DNA from: Alphaproteobacteria bacterium
Lineage (GTDB): Bacteria > Pseudomonadota > Alphaproteobacteria > SP197
Direction: 5' to 3'
NCBI GenBank assembly: GCA_022822575.1
Contig: JAJEBJ010000343.1
Coordinates: 1 to 22,181 of the forward strand
DNA length: 22,181 nt
This document shows, in pieces, positions 14,909 to 22,181 of this stretch. The notes under the pieces were generated by a model, which did not search any database, was not told the origin of the DNA, and worked only from the letters and a program-made list of their open reading frames with translations. The number at the start of each line of letters is the position of its first letter. The first letter of the stretch is position 1. The position numbers and the translations under genes are program-made.

Positions 14909-15990
14909 GCGGCGAGACCGGCCAGCATGGTCTTCTCGACAGCGGTCGCCCTCTCGAAAACCATCTCCTTCCAGGTGCCAGTGTCGGGATAGAAGCAGCG
15001 CCGAATCTCCGCCTTGATGGCGCGGCCAAGGTCCGAATCGGCATCCCCGTGGTTGTGGAGCCAGCAATCCGCCATCAGGGATTCAAGGACCTCTTCAAGA
15101 GGTGAAGTGCCATATTCCAGGGTCGCCATGGTGAGGCTGGCGTGGTCTGCGGCCCTGGCGACTCCAAGATTGTTGGTGCCGGTGAGCGGCGCGGAGACCG
15201 ACGTGCCGTCACTGGTCGATGTCACGGCGCCTTCACCGAACCAGTCGACCAGGCGCCGGTGACCGGGTTCACCTGTCTCGTGATCCGAAATCAGTTCACC
15301 GACGCCAAAGGGACCCAGCCCGGTGTGGTAGTCGAGGAAGGCGATGTGGCGGGCGCCCGCGGCATGCCGGCGGACGATGGAGGTGAGCGTGGTGGCCGAC
15401 CAGGAGGGGGCCGATCCGCCGTAGAAGAGGCCCGGCGGGTGACTGTACTGACCGGCCGAAATGGCGCCCTGCAGGGCCATGTCCCCCCGGCGTTCGCGAT
15501 AGGTCTCCATCGCTGCGTGACACGCGGCCCGCGATTCCGCGGTCCACATGTCCGGACACAAGGCCCCCTTCAGCGCCTCGTAGCCTTCGTTGGTGGCGTA
15601 GGGCTGATCATGGTCGACGTGATTGCGGTTGAGATCGATGTTTTCGTGGGTCACGCGGCGCAACCAGGAGAATCCGAAGGGATTGATGGCGTGGATCAGG
15701 ACAACGGCAAAGTCGTCGTCCCGATCGTCGTAGAGGCCTGATGCAAGGGCGCCGGTCTGCACTCCCGAACCGCAGAATCCCTCGACACCGTGGGTGGCCG
15801 ACATGGTCATGAAGACCCGTCCGGCGTCGTCGGGACCCAGGCGCGCGACATCCGTGGCCAGGATCTCCCCGTCCCGGCCTCGTCTGGGATGGAGGTGCTG
15901 GTCGACTTGGGCACCTCGCAAGAGGCAGACATCGAGAAAGGCCTGGCGCGCTTCACGATAGGTTGCGGAAAAGAACTGTTCAGGATGCAT
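14899..15990 (-). CDS. DUF2817 / M14-like zinc carboxypeptidase family protein
   Basis: The 363-aa product fits the DUF2817 family, related to M14 metallocarboxypeptidases and deacylases. The zinc motif HxxE is seen as ATHGVEGFCGSG (His67, Glu70), with NPFGFSWLRRVTHENIDLNRN (103-123) resembling the substrate-binding Arg/Asn region, the third ligand His222 in FLDYHTGLGPFG, and the catalytic Glu292 in TLEYGT. The catalytic set therefore looks intact. Substrate is unknown; a peptide or N-acyl amino acid is likely for this fold. No signal peptide is seen. ATG 15990 (MHPEQFFSATYREARQAF) matches the family start and overlaps the helicase stop by 11 bp, so coupling is likely; a longer frame reaches 16032. 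It is the last gene of the leftward run from the glycosylase. Confidence 0.85.
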   Translation of the reverse strand: MHPEQFFSATYREARQAFLDVCLLRGAQVDQHLHPRRGRDGEILATDVARLGPDDAGRVFMTMSATHGVEGFCGSGVQTGALASGLYDDRDDDFAVVLIHAINPFGFSWLRRVTHENIDLNRNHVDHDQPYATNEGYEALKGALCPDMWTAESRAACHAAMETYRERRGDMALQGAISAGQYSHPPGLFYGGSAPSWSATTLTSIVRRHAAGARHIAFLDYHTGLGPFGVGELISDHETGEPGHRRLVDWFGEGAVTSTSDGTSVSAPLTGTNNLGVARAADHASLTMATLEYGTSPLEEVLESLMADCWLHNHGDADSDLGRAIKAEIRRCFYPDTGTWKEMVFERATAVEKTMLAGLAAQQ

Positions 15991-18775
15991 CGCCGGCCCC
16001 GGTGCTGCTGTCACGGGGTCGCACGGTAGCACCGGCTCTTGCCGGCGAACACGCGTTTTCCCGCACGTGTTCCCTGACGCAGTCGATGGCCTGGTCCAGC
16101 GTGAGCCGCCGGACCTCCACCCCTTCCGGGAAAGCGCTCACCATGCGCGACGGCAAGCGCGGATCGAGGAGCACGAAGACGCCACGGTCATCCATCCGTC
16201 GCACGAGGCGGCCGAAGGCCTGGCGCAACCTCAACCGCGTGATGAGATCGTTCCACTGCAGGTCCCCGAAGGCGGCATGTCGGGCCCTGTGCAGCAGATC
16301 CGGCCGTGGCCATGGCACCCTGTCGAAGACGATGAGACGCAGGGAGCGACCGGGGACATCAACGCCGTCGCGCACGGCATCGGTGCCGAGCAGGCAGGAA
16401 TCCTCCTCGGCGCGAAAGATGTCCACGAGGGTCCCGGTATCCATGGCGTCGACGTGCTGCGCGTAGAGAGGCAGCCCTGCCTCCTGGAGGGGAAGGGCGA
16501 TGCGTTGCTGGATACGTCTCAGGCGCCTGATCGCCGTGAAGATTCCGAGACCTCCTCCTCCGGAGGCCATGAAGAGATCGCGAAAGGCGATACTGACCCT
16601 CACCTCGTCCTGGCGCGGAACGTCCGTGACGACGATCACCCGGGTAAGTTCCGGGTAGTCAAACGGCGAGGAGATGGCGGAACAGGCCGGTGGATCGGCG
16701 AGATGGCGCAGACCGGTCCGCAGGCCGGCCGTGAGCCAGGATCCTTCGCCTGTCTGCGGGTGGTCACGCGCATCGCGCAGTGTCGCCGAGGTGATGACGA
16801 TGCCATGGGTCTTCGATGCGACATTCTCGGCAAAGGGCAAACCCGGATCGATCCAGTGACGGTGCATGCCCGTATCGAATTCGCGGCCGTCGATGCGGTT
16901 GATCGACAGGCAGTCGTGGTACTCCGCAGGGGTCTCTGCACCCAGGGTCTCGAGCATGTGCCGCCACTCGGCAATGACGTCGACACCGCGAAGACGGATG
17001 CCCCGGATCGTCGCCTCCATGCGCTGCTCTGTGTGTTCCTCGAGGCGGTCCTTCAGGCGGATCAATTCCTCGCCCAGATGTCCCATGAGATCCGACAGGG
17101 GCCGCTCAAGGGCGCCCAGCGCTTCGTGGAGGTCGATGGCCGCCGCAAGGAGTGGTTCAGGAGGACAATCGGCCAGGCATTCCAGGCTGTAGTGGCCCCG
17201 GGAGTCCCCGGTCCGGTCCAGCACCTGGCTGCGTACCAGGAAGAAGAAGGCTTCCGCCTTCCCCTTTGGGGCGCCGGCGGCGAACCGGTCCGGCCAGCCC
17301 GGCGCCGGCAGCACGGTGGCGGCGCGCGCGATATCGGCGACGAGTGCGCGACCGTCATCACCGATGAGATCCCGAACCCTCTGCATGAGGCCTCGGGCCC
17401 GCGACTGGCGGCTTCCCGCGCCAAGCAGCCAGCGGCGCAGATCCTCTGCCTCGCGGCAGGTGAGTTCGGTGGCGAACACCCGGTCGGCCGCATCAAAGAG
17501 ATGGTGCCCCTCATCGAAGACGTAACGCGTCGGGGCATGGGGATCGCCTTCGCTGCTGTGCCAGGCCTGCAGCAGGCTGAGCGCGTGATTGGAGACGACA
17601 ATGTCGGCATGGTGCGCCCGGCGCACGGACCCTTCGATGAAGCACTTCCGGAAATGGTCGCAGGCGCTGTAGATGCACTCGCCGCGGCGGTCCGCGAGAT
17701 CCATGGTTCGCCGGTACCCGAGCAGTTCGAGAAGCCAGCCGGGCAGGGAGCCACCCTGCATGTCGCCATCGGACGTGGTCTGAATCCAGCGTCCGATGAG
17801 ACCGAGACGGACCGTGTCCTCGAGCGAACCTCCACGGCGGTTGACCGCATCGGCGAAGTTGAGCAGGCACAGGTAGTTCTCGCGGCCCTTGCGCACCACG
17901 ACTCGCCGCCGTCTGGTTTCGCCCTCCGGGATGAGCCGGTCGAGTTCCTGGTTGATCTGGCGTTGCAGGTTCCTGGTGTAGGTACTGATCCAAACGGTGC
18001 CGCGGTTCTTTTCTGCCCACAGGCTGGCCGGTGCGATGTATCCGAGGGTCTTGCCCACACCTGTGCCTGCCTCCGCCAGCACCGCGCCGATCGCACCCGG
18101 CTCCCGGCGCGGGGCGAAGCCGGGTATCAGCGACTGTGCATATCGGATCTGTCCGGGCCTGTCCTCGGCATCGACTCCGAGAAGTGATACCAGTCGTGAT
18201 GCCACGTCGTCGCTGGCGATGGCTTCGGTGAGTGGGGGTGGCCGTGGTTCCCTGTCGGACCATTCCTGGCGGGCGGACCAGACATCGAGACTGCCTTTCG
18301 CATCGGGCGCCAGATCCAGTGCAGCGGCGACATCTCCTCCCCAGGGCCAGGCGCAGTCGGCCATGACGGCCGCGATGGCAGTCGCCTCGTCCCTCGTCTC
18401 GCTGTCGAACGCCGACAGTTCGTCGAGCAGAAGGGTGGCGCAGGTCCGCAGAGCCATCGCCTGATCAGCCATGTCGCGGGGCAGGCCGGCGCCGAGTGCC
18501 CGGGCGACGCCGAATGGCGTGGGGACGACAAAGGAGCCCGGGCGCACGAATGCAAGGACTTCCAGGATGTCGAAGGCCGGCAGGTGGCGGGTTGCGGTGC
18601 GCCCGCCGGTGGCCACGGCGTGGCACAGCAGGGGCACGGCACCGCTCTTCCACCTTTGGCCGGCCTCTTCGCGCTCGATTTCCTCGATGACACCGTCAGC
18701 GGTCAGCCAGACGGCGCTGGCAGCACCCGCCACGAGTGTCGGCGCCTCGGCCCAGGTCATGGCGCGGTCAGTCAC
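15980..18775 (-). CDS. ATP-dependent DNA helicase, DinG/XPD-like with Fe-S cluster
   Basis: A 931-aa superfamily 2 helicase acting 5'-3' in DNA repair by analogy with DinG/XPD. Walker A is AEAGTGVGKT (234-243) and motif Ia is STYTRNLQRQI. Four cysteines at about 303, 367, 372 and 378 (YLCLL; RGECIYSACDHFRKCF) are arranged like the 4Fe-4S domain of XPD/DinG. Walker B is VFDEGHH (419-425, DEGH in place of DEAH), motif III-like ITSATLRD near 661-668, motif V LGTDAVRDGVDVPG (796-809) and motif VI RLRQAFGRLVRR (849-860). The first ~200 residues have no recognised motif (no exonuclease signature) and may be an accessory domain. The start is GTG 18775, overlapping the lysS stop by 8 bp, or ATG 18760; neither has a strong ribosome binding site. 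The C-terminus overlaps the DUF2817 start. Confidence 0.93.
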   Translation of the reverse strand: MTDRAMTWAEAPTLVAGAASAVWLTADGVIEEIEREEAGQRWKSGAVPLLCHAVATGGRTATRHLPAFDILEVLAFVRPGSFVVPTPFGVARALGAGLPRDMADQAMALRTCATLLLDELSAFDSETRDEATAIAAVMADCAWPWGGDVAAALDLAPDAKGSLDVWSARQEWSDREPRPPPLTEAIASDDVASRLVSLLGVDAEDRPGQIRYAQSLIPGFAPRREPGAIGAVLAEAGTGVGKTLGYIAPASLWAEKNRGTVWISTYTRNLQRQINQELDRLIPEGETRRRRVVVRKGRENYLCLLNFADAVNRRGGSLEDTVRLGLIGRWIQTTSDGDMQGGSLPGWLLELLGYRRTMDLADRRGECIYSACDHFRKCFIEGSVRRAHHADIVVSNHALSLLQAWHSSEGDPHAPTRYVFDEGHHLFDAADRVFATELTCREAEDLRRWLLGAGSRQSRARGLMQRVRDLIGDDGRALVADIARAATVLPAPGWPDRFAAGAPKGKAEAFFFLVRSQVLDRTGDSRGHYSLECLADCPPEPLLAAAIDLHEALGALERPLSDLMGHLGEELIRLKDRLEEHTEQRMEATIRGIRLRGVDVIAEWRHMLETLGAETPAEYHDCLSINRIDGREFDTGMHRHWIDPGLPFAENVASKTHGIVITSATLRDARDHPQTGEGSWLTAGLRTGLRHLADPPACSAISSPFDYPELTRVIVVTDVPRQDEVRVSIAFRDLFMASGGGGLGIFTAIRRLRRIQQRIALPLQEAGLPLYAQHVDAMDTGTLVDIFRAEEDSCLLGTDAVRDGVDVPGRSLRLIVFDRVPWPRPDLLHRARHAAFGDLQWNDLITRLRLRQAFGRLVRRMDDRGVFVLLDPRLPSRMVSAFPEGVEVRRLTLDQAIDCVREHVRENACSPARAGATVRPRDSSTGAGDAS

Positions 18776-20345
18776 ATGCGAGCTTGCCGCGGATGAGGGC
18801 GAGGGTTTCGCTGCGTCCGTAAAGGGCCATGAAACTGCCGAAACGCGGCCCGGAGGGCTGGCCGAGGAGAACCTCGTAGAGTGTTGCGAACCAGGTTCTC
18901 AGCGGTTCGAAGCCATGATCCCGCCCGGTGGCATAGGTCTCGCTCTGAAAGTCCTCGCCGGTTGCCGTTTCGGGAAGTGTTTCCAGGCGGCCGGCGAGGT
19001 CGGCAAGGGCATCCCGTTCCTTCTCGTCGGGAACGCGATAGTGCTTCTGCTCCCTCACCACATCCCGGTAGTAGTGGACGGCGAGGCGCGCCAGGCGGTC
19101 GAGCAGGGGATGGGTTTCGGGTGAGGTTCCGGGAAGATAGCGGCTGATGAAGCCCCACAGGATGGCCTCGTCGTCGGCATTGCAGACACTGGCGAGATTG
19201 AGAAGCACCGCATAGGAAAGAGGCTGTTCCTCGGCCGGCGGATCGCCGGCGTGGATGTGCCATACCGCGTTGGCAAGGCGCTCGTCATGGTCCTGCCGGT
19301 GGTAGAGTTCAAGGTGCCGCGCGTGCTCGTCGACGTGACGCGGGATGACGTCGAAGTAGAGGCGCTTGGCCGTACGCGGCTTGGTATACATGAAGAGGGC
19401 AAGACTCTCCGGAGTGCCGTAGCGCAGCCATTCGTCGATGGTGAGGCCGTTGCCGCGGGACTTCGAGATCTTCTCGCCGTTCTGGTCAAGGAAGAGTTCG
19501 TAGTTGAAACCCTCTGGCGGCCTGCCGCCAAGGGCCCTGCAGATGCGCCCCGAGATGGTCACCGAATCGATCAGGTCCTTGCCGGCCATTTCGTAATCGA
19601 CGTCCAGGGCATGCCAGCGCATGCCCCAGTCCGGCTTCCAGTTGAGCTTGCAGTGCCCTCCCGTGACCGGAACCTCCGCCCTGGTCCCGTCCTCGTCCTC
19701 GAAGACGATCGTTCCCTTTCCGGGATGGCGCTCGAGGAGAGGCACGTAGAGGACCCGGCCGCTGACCGGAGAGATCGGCAGGAAGGGCGAATAGGTCCTG
19801 CGGCGCTCCTCCCTCAGGGTCGGCAGCATGATGTCCATGACAGCGTCAAACCGCTCGAGGACGCGCAGGAGGGCCTCGTCGAAAGCGCCTGACCGGTACA
19901 TGTCGGAGGAACTCACGAACTCATAAGTGAAGCCGAAACGGTCGAGAAAGGACCTCAGCATCGCGTTGTTGTGGTCCCCGAAGCTCGCATGGCTGCTGTC
20001 GAAGGGATTGGGGATTCTCGTCAGCGGGTGGCCGATGTAGCGCGCCATCATCTCCTGTTCCGGGATGTTGTCCGGCACCTTGCGCAATCCGTCCATGTCA
20101 TCGGAATAGGCGAAGAGACGTGTCGGCACGTCCGACATCAGCGAGAAGGCATGGCGCACCATGCTGGTGCGGACGACCTCGCCGAACGTGCCGATATGGG
20201 GCAGGCCCGACGGCCCGTAGCCTGTCTCGAACAGCACGTAGCCCTTACTGGGGGTACGGCCCCCCAGCCTTCCCAGGAGTTTCCGCGCCTCCTCGAACGG
20301 CCAGGCCCTGATGGCGCGGGCCTGTTCTTCAGACAACTCCACCAA
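18768..20345 (-). CDS. lysS: Lysyl-tRNA synthetase, class I
   Basis: This charges tRNA-Lys. It is the class I (archaeal-type) enzyme, not the class II LysRS of E. coli: a Rossmann-fold HIGH motif is seen as GPSGLPHIGTFGEVVRT (44-60) and the KMSKS loop as EKISKSRGN (291-299). Class II motifs are absent. Other class I LysRS landmarks are YSDDMDGLRKVPDN, TGGHCKLNWKPDWGMRWHALDVDYEMAGKD and FMYTKPRTAKRLYFDVI. The 525-aa length is typical. The start is TTG 20345, 7 nt after a strong GGAGGAGG; GTG 20342, next in frame, is also possible. This class occurs in many alphaproteobacteria, presumably from an old transfer from archaea. It precedes the helicase with an 8-bp overlap and may have its own promoter in the 211-bp gap before it. 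Confidence 0.97.
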   Translation of the reverse strand: MVELSEEQARAIRAWPFEEARKLLGRLGGRTPSKGYVLFETGYGPSGLPHIGTFGEVVRTSMVRHAFSLMSDVPTRLFAYSDDMDGLRKVPDNIPEQEMMARYIGHPLTRIPNPFDSSHASFGDHNNAMLRSFLDRFGFTYEFVSSSDMYRSGAFDEALLRVLERFDAVMDIMLPTLREERRRTYSPFLPISPVSGRVLYVPLLERHPGKGTIVFEDEDGTRAEVPVTGGHCKLNWKPDWGMRWHALDVDYEMAGKDLIDSVTISGRICRALGGRPPEGFNYELFLDQNGEKISKSRGNGLTIDEWLRYGTPESLALFMYTKPRTAKRLYFDVIPRHVDEHARHLELYHRQDHDERLANAVWHIHAGDPPAEEQPLSYAVLLNLASVCNADDEAILWGFISRYLPGTSPETHPLLDRLARLAVHYYRDVVREQKHYRVPDEKERDALADLAGRLETLPETATGEDFQSETYATGRDHGFEPLRTWFATLYEVLLGQPSGPRFGSFMALYGRSETLALIRGKLACD

Positions 20346-20373
20346 CGAAGAACCTCCTCCAAATGTGCCCGGA

Positions 20374-20401
20374 ACCTATGTCCGGACGCCACCGTTCGCA
20401 A
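20374..20401 (-). promoter_or_regulatory. Candidate promoter and spacer upstream of lysS
   Basis: The 20346-20556 interval has no convincing gene. On the minus strand TTGCGA (20401-20396) and ATAGGT (20379-20374) are separated by 16 nt, about 30 nt before the lysS start and just upstream of its GGAGGAGG. It resembles degenerate alphaproteobacterial sigma-70 promoters but is unproven. No T-box or terminator was recognised here. Confidence 0.35.
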
Positions 20402-20556
20402 GACAGGCAGCAAGGGCCCTGACGGTCCCGGAAGTGGCCCGGATCGCCGCACGACCGGTCAGGGTTGAGTCATCGGAATACGAAACCGCAGCAGGCCTGT
20501 CTGACGTTGCAGGCGCGGGTGGCATCGTGAACGAACGAGGCTGGGGGTCCGCGCCG

Positions 20557-21081
20557 TCAACTGGTGGCCGGAGCCTGCGGGATGGCCGGCAGGCGGTGCC
20601 AGTCGGCGAAGGGGATGTCGCGGCCCGGAAAGGCCGGTGAGCGGAAGGGCCATGCGGTGGTGATCCAGTCTCTGACCGTGGTGTAGAGCGCGTCATCGAG
20701 GCCACTGTCGAGTTCGTCGGCCCGGACCCACATCGTTACCTTCGCGTCGTGGTCGCGCTTGAGTGTCGGCATGATGTAGACGCAGCCCAGGCAGCGGCTC
20801 TCGTCGGGAGTCATCATCGTATAGGCGAAGGACAGGCGCAGGGTGAATTCGCGCTGGTGCCAGCCGAGATCGACGAGGTCATCCTCCAGGCTGAGTCCGG
20901 CGGGCCAGTCACTGCCACCCTCCTGCGAGTAGGTCGAGCGCAGGTGATCGACGCTTGACATGACAGCGTCGTAATCCCTGACAAGATCGTTCACCGTCAG
21001 CATGCGCAGACGGAAGCGGGGATGTTCGAACGTCACCGGGACGTCGAAGTCGTCGGGTACGAGGCGCGGTCGATCATGCAC
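20557..21081 (-). CDS. GNAT-like acetyltransferase-family protein
   Basis: The ~174-aa product resembles an uncharacterised group of GNAT-fold proteins: RFRLRMLTVNDLVRDYDAVMSS at the N-terminus, then WPAGLSLEDDLVDLGWHQREF (59-79), the core strand SFAYTMMTPDESRCLGCVYIMP (84-105) and AKVTMWVRADELDSGLDDALYTTVRDWI (113-140). The acetyl-CoA loop (Q/RxxGxG/A) is not evident, so enzymatic activity is uncertain. GTG 21081 is chosen: GGAGG lies 10 nt upstream, the family-like sequence begins soon after, and it overlaps the glycosylase stop by 8 bp. The open frame continues to 21192, but that extension is Pro/Ser/Arg-rich and overlaps the upstream gene by ~119 bp. It is probably co-transcribed with the AlkX-like gene. 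Confidence 0.75.
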   Translation of the reverse strand: MHDRPRLVPDDFDVPVTFEHPRFRLRMLTVNDLVRDYDAVMSSVDHLRSTYSQEGGSDWPAGLSLEDDLVDLGWHQREFTLRLSFAYTMMTPDESRCLGCVYIMPTLKRDHDAKVTMWVRADELDSGLDDALYTTVRDWITTAWPFRSPAFPGRDIPFADWHRLPAIPQAPATS

Positions 21082-22181
21082 GGTTCGAAGACCTCCTTGA
21101 GGGCTGACTGAGGGATGTGGCGCCAAGAAAGCGGCCGAGACGTGCGAGTGCGGTGGCGAGCGCCGTGCGCCGCCCCTTGCCCTCGACGACACCAGGCTCC
21201 CACCACAGGCCCTCGACTGCCAGTTCGCCGGTCGAGCGATGAAACTTCATCGAGGCACGTCCGGTCAGGCGATCTCCCTCGAGAATCGGCAGCACGTAGT
21301 AGCCGTAGCGCCGTTTCGCCCTGGGAACGAAGGCTTCGAAGCGGTAGTCGAAGCCGAACAGGCGCAACGCACGGCGGCGGTCGCGCAGCACCGGATCGAA
21401 TGGGCTCAGGAACCGCATGGTCGAAGGTGAAGAGCTGAGCTGGGCGAGGGTGTCCTCGATATGGGTCCATGCGAGTGAGTTCTTCGGAGCGCCATTGCCC
21501 ACTCCCTGAACCTCGATTGTCATCAGACGGTGCCGGTTGGCGTCGACCCACTGCCTGGCCTCGTTCGGGGACACGGCGTTCCAGAAGGCGGCAATCTCCC
21601 CTGGTGTTGCGGTGCCCAGGCGATCGAGAGCCGATGAACAGGCCCAGTCGAGATGTTTCCCGGCCGACACGTCCTGGTTGAGAACATGGCCGGGTATCAC
21701 TCGCTCGGTAAGATCGTACACCTTCTGAAAGTTCTGCCGCCGCACTACCTGGATGATTCCCTTCCACCACAGGTATTCCAGGGCTGCCTTGGCCGGCTTC
21801 CAGCCCCACCAGGGCTCACTCTGCTCACCTGCTTCGCCATCGAGTTCCCGTGACATCGTCGGTCCGCGCGCGGCAATTCGGTCGAGCACGCGTGCAATGA
21901 CGTGGGCGGGATCATCGCCGATGCGATCCCGGAACCAGGAGCTGTTCTCGAGATTCGCCGCCATGCGGGCAAACCGCGGCTTCCAGTAGGCGTACCATTC
22001 AAGCGGAATGGCGCTGGCATCGTGGGTCCAGTGCTCGAAGAGACGGCGCTCGTTCTCCAGAAGCGCTGCCAGATCCTCCCTGCGGTAGGTCCGGTTGCGC
22101 GAGTGGAGTGTGAGATGGTGGGCCCGTTCCACGGTGGAAATGCTGTCGAGCTGCACGAATCCCATGCGCTGGATCAATGAC
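21074..22181 (-). CDS. AlkX/YcaQ-type winged-helix DNA glycosylase, N-terminus outside window
   Basis: This belongs to the HTH_42 (DUF1006, YcaQ/AlkZ) family, whose members unhook interstrand crosslinks or excise bulky N7-alkyl adducts. The sequence MGFVQLDSISTVERAHHLTLHSR carries the QxD catalytic motif (Gln and Asp of VQLD) characteristic of the YcaQ/AlkX branch; AlkZ proteins have QxQ. Later landmarks are EHWTHDASAIPLEWY, the winged-helix segment ALEYLWWKGIIQVVRRQNFQKVYDLTERV, FLSPFDPVLRDRRRALRLFGFDYRFEAFVP and RRYGYYVLPILEGDRLTGRASMKFHR. The frame runs off the right edge. Compared with E. coli YcaQ about 40 N-terminal residues are missing, so the TTG at 22177 is an internal codon and not the start. 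It overlaps the GNAT-like gene by 8 bp and leads the run GNAT - lysS - helicase - DUF2817. Confidence 0.9.
   Translation of the reverse strand, partial: SLIQRMGFVQLDSISTVERAHHLTLHSRNRTYRREDLAALLENERRLFEHWTHDASAIPLEWYAYWKPRFARMAANLENSSWFRDRIGDDPAHVIARVLDRIAARGPTMSRELDGEAGEQSEPWWGWKPAKAALEYLWWKGIIQVVRRQNFQKVYDLTERVIPGHVLNQDVSAGKHLDWACSSALDRLGTATPGEIAAFWNAVSPNEARQWVDANRHRLMTIEVQGVGNGAPKNSLAWTHIEDTLAQLSSSPSTMRFLSPFDPVLRDRRRALRLFGFDYRFEAFVPRAKRRYGYYVLPILEGDRLTGRASMKFHRSTGELAVEGLWWEPGVVEGKGRRTALATALARLGRFLGATSLSQPSRRSSNRA

Noticed and set aside
16067..18187. 706-codon open frame on the plus strand opposite the helicase
   Set aside because: It is antisense to a gene with all helicase motifs; long shadow frames are expected at this GC content, and it shows no recognisable domain.

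Overview
The window is a GC-rich bacterial chromosome segment. Gene content and order point to an alphaproteobacterium, probably Rhodospirillales-like: the run DUF4164 gene - zapA - 6S RNA - 5-formyltetrahydrofolate cyclo-ligase, the run transketolase - GAPDH - PGK, and a class I (archaeal-type) lysyl-tRNA synthetase. The lineage is inferred from context, not from a marker gene search.

Layout. 1-~950 (+): 3' part of an IS110/IS1111-family insertion sequence, whose right end lies at or inside the 5' end of an enoyl-CoA hydratase-like gene (to 1728). 1709-6205 (-): efp, a catalytically degenerate inositol-monophosphatase-like gene, and a coupled proton-channel/stator pair (MotA/TolQ/ExbB-like plus a MotB/OmpA-like protein with a very long periplasmic coiled coil containing 42-bp repeats). 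6206-6663: about 460 bp without a convincing gene. 6664-11280 (-): transketolase, GAPDH, PGK and a small uncharacterised protein, forming a central-carbon operon. 11453-14908 (+), divergent from transketolase: DUF4164 protein, ZapA, 6S RNA, 5-FCL and a CocE/NonD-type serine hydrolase. 14899-22181 (-): an M14-like DUF2817 metallopeptidase, a DinG/XPD-type Fe-S helicase, class I LysRS, a GNAT-like protein and an AlkX/YcaQ-type DNA glycosylase cut by the window edge.

How the genes fit together. tkt-gap-pgk act in lower glycolysis/gluconeogenesis and the pentose-phosphate (or Calvin) interconversions. zapA and the DUF4164 gene belong to division-related functions, and the adjacent 6S RNA tunes sigma-70 RNA polymerase. 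efp and lysS serve translation. The helicase and the AlkX-like glycosylase are both genome-maintenance proteins lying on either side of lysS. The stator-like pair is the most unusual part. It has the channel and peptidoglycan-anchor features of ion-driven motors, but no flagellar, Tol, TonB or Zorya partner genes are visible here.

Most of the window is housekeeping. No CRISPR array, tRNA, rRNA or complete known defence system was found. The strongest points for a second look are the stator pair with its repeat-built coiled coil, the phosphatase-like protein that has lost key metal ligands, the IS junction at the hydratase gene, and the 6S RNA whose 3' end abuts the 5-FCL start codon.
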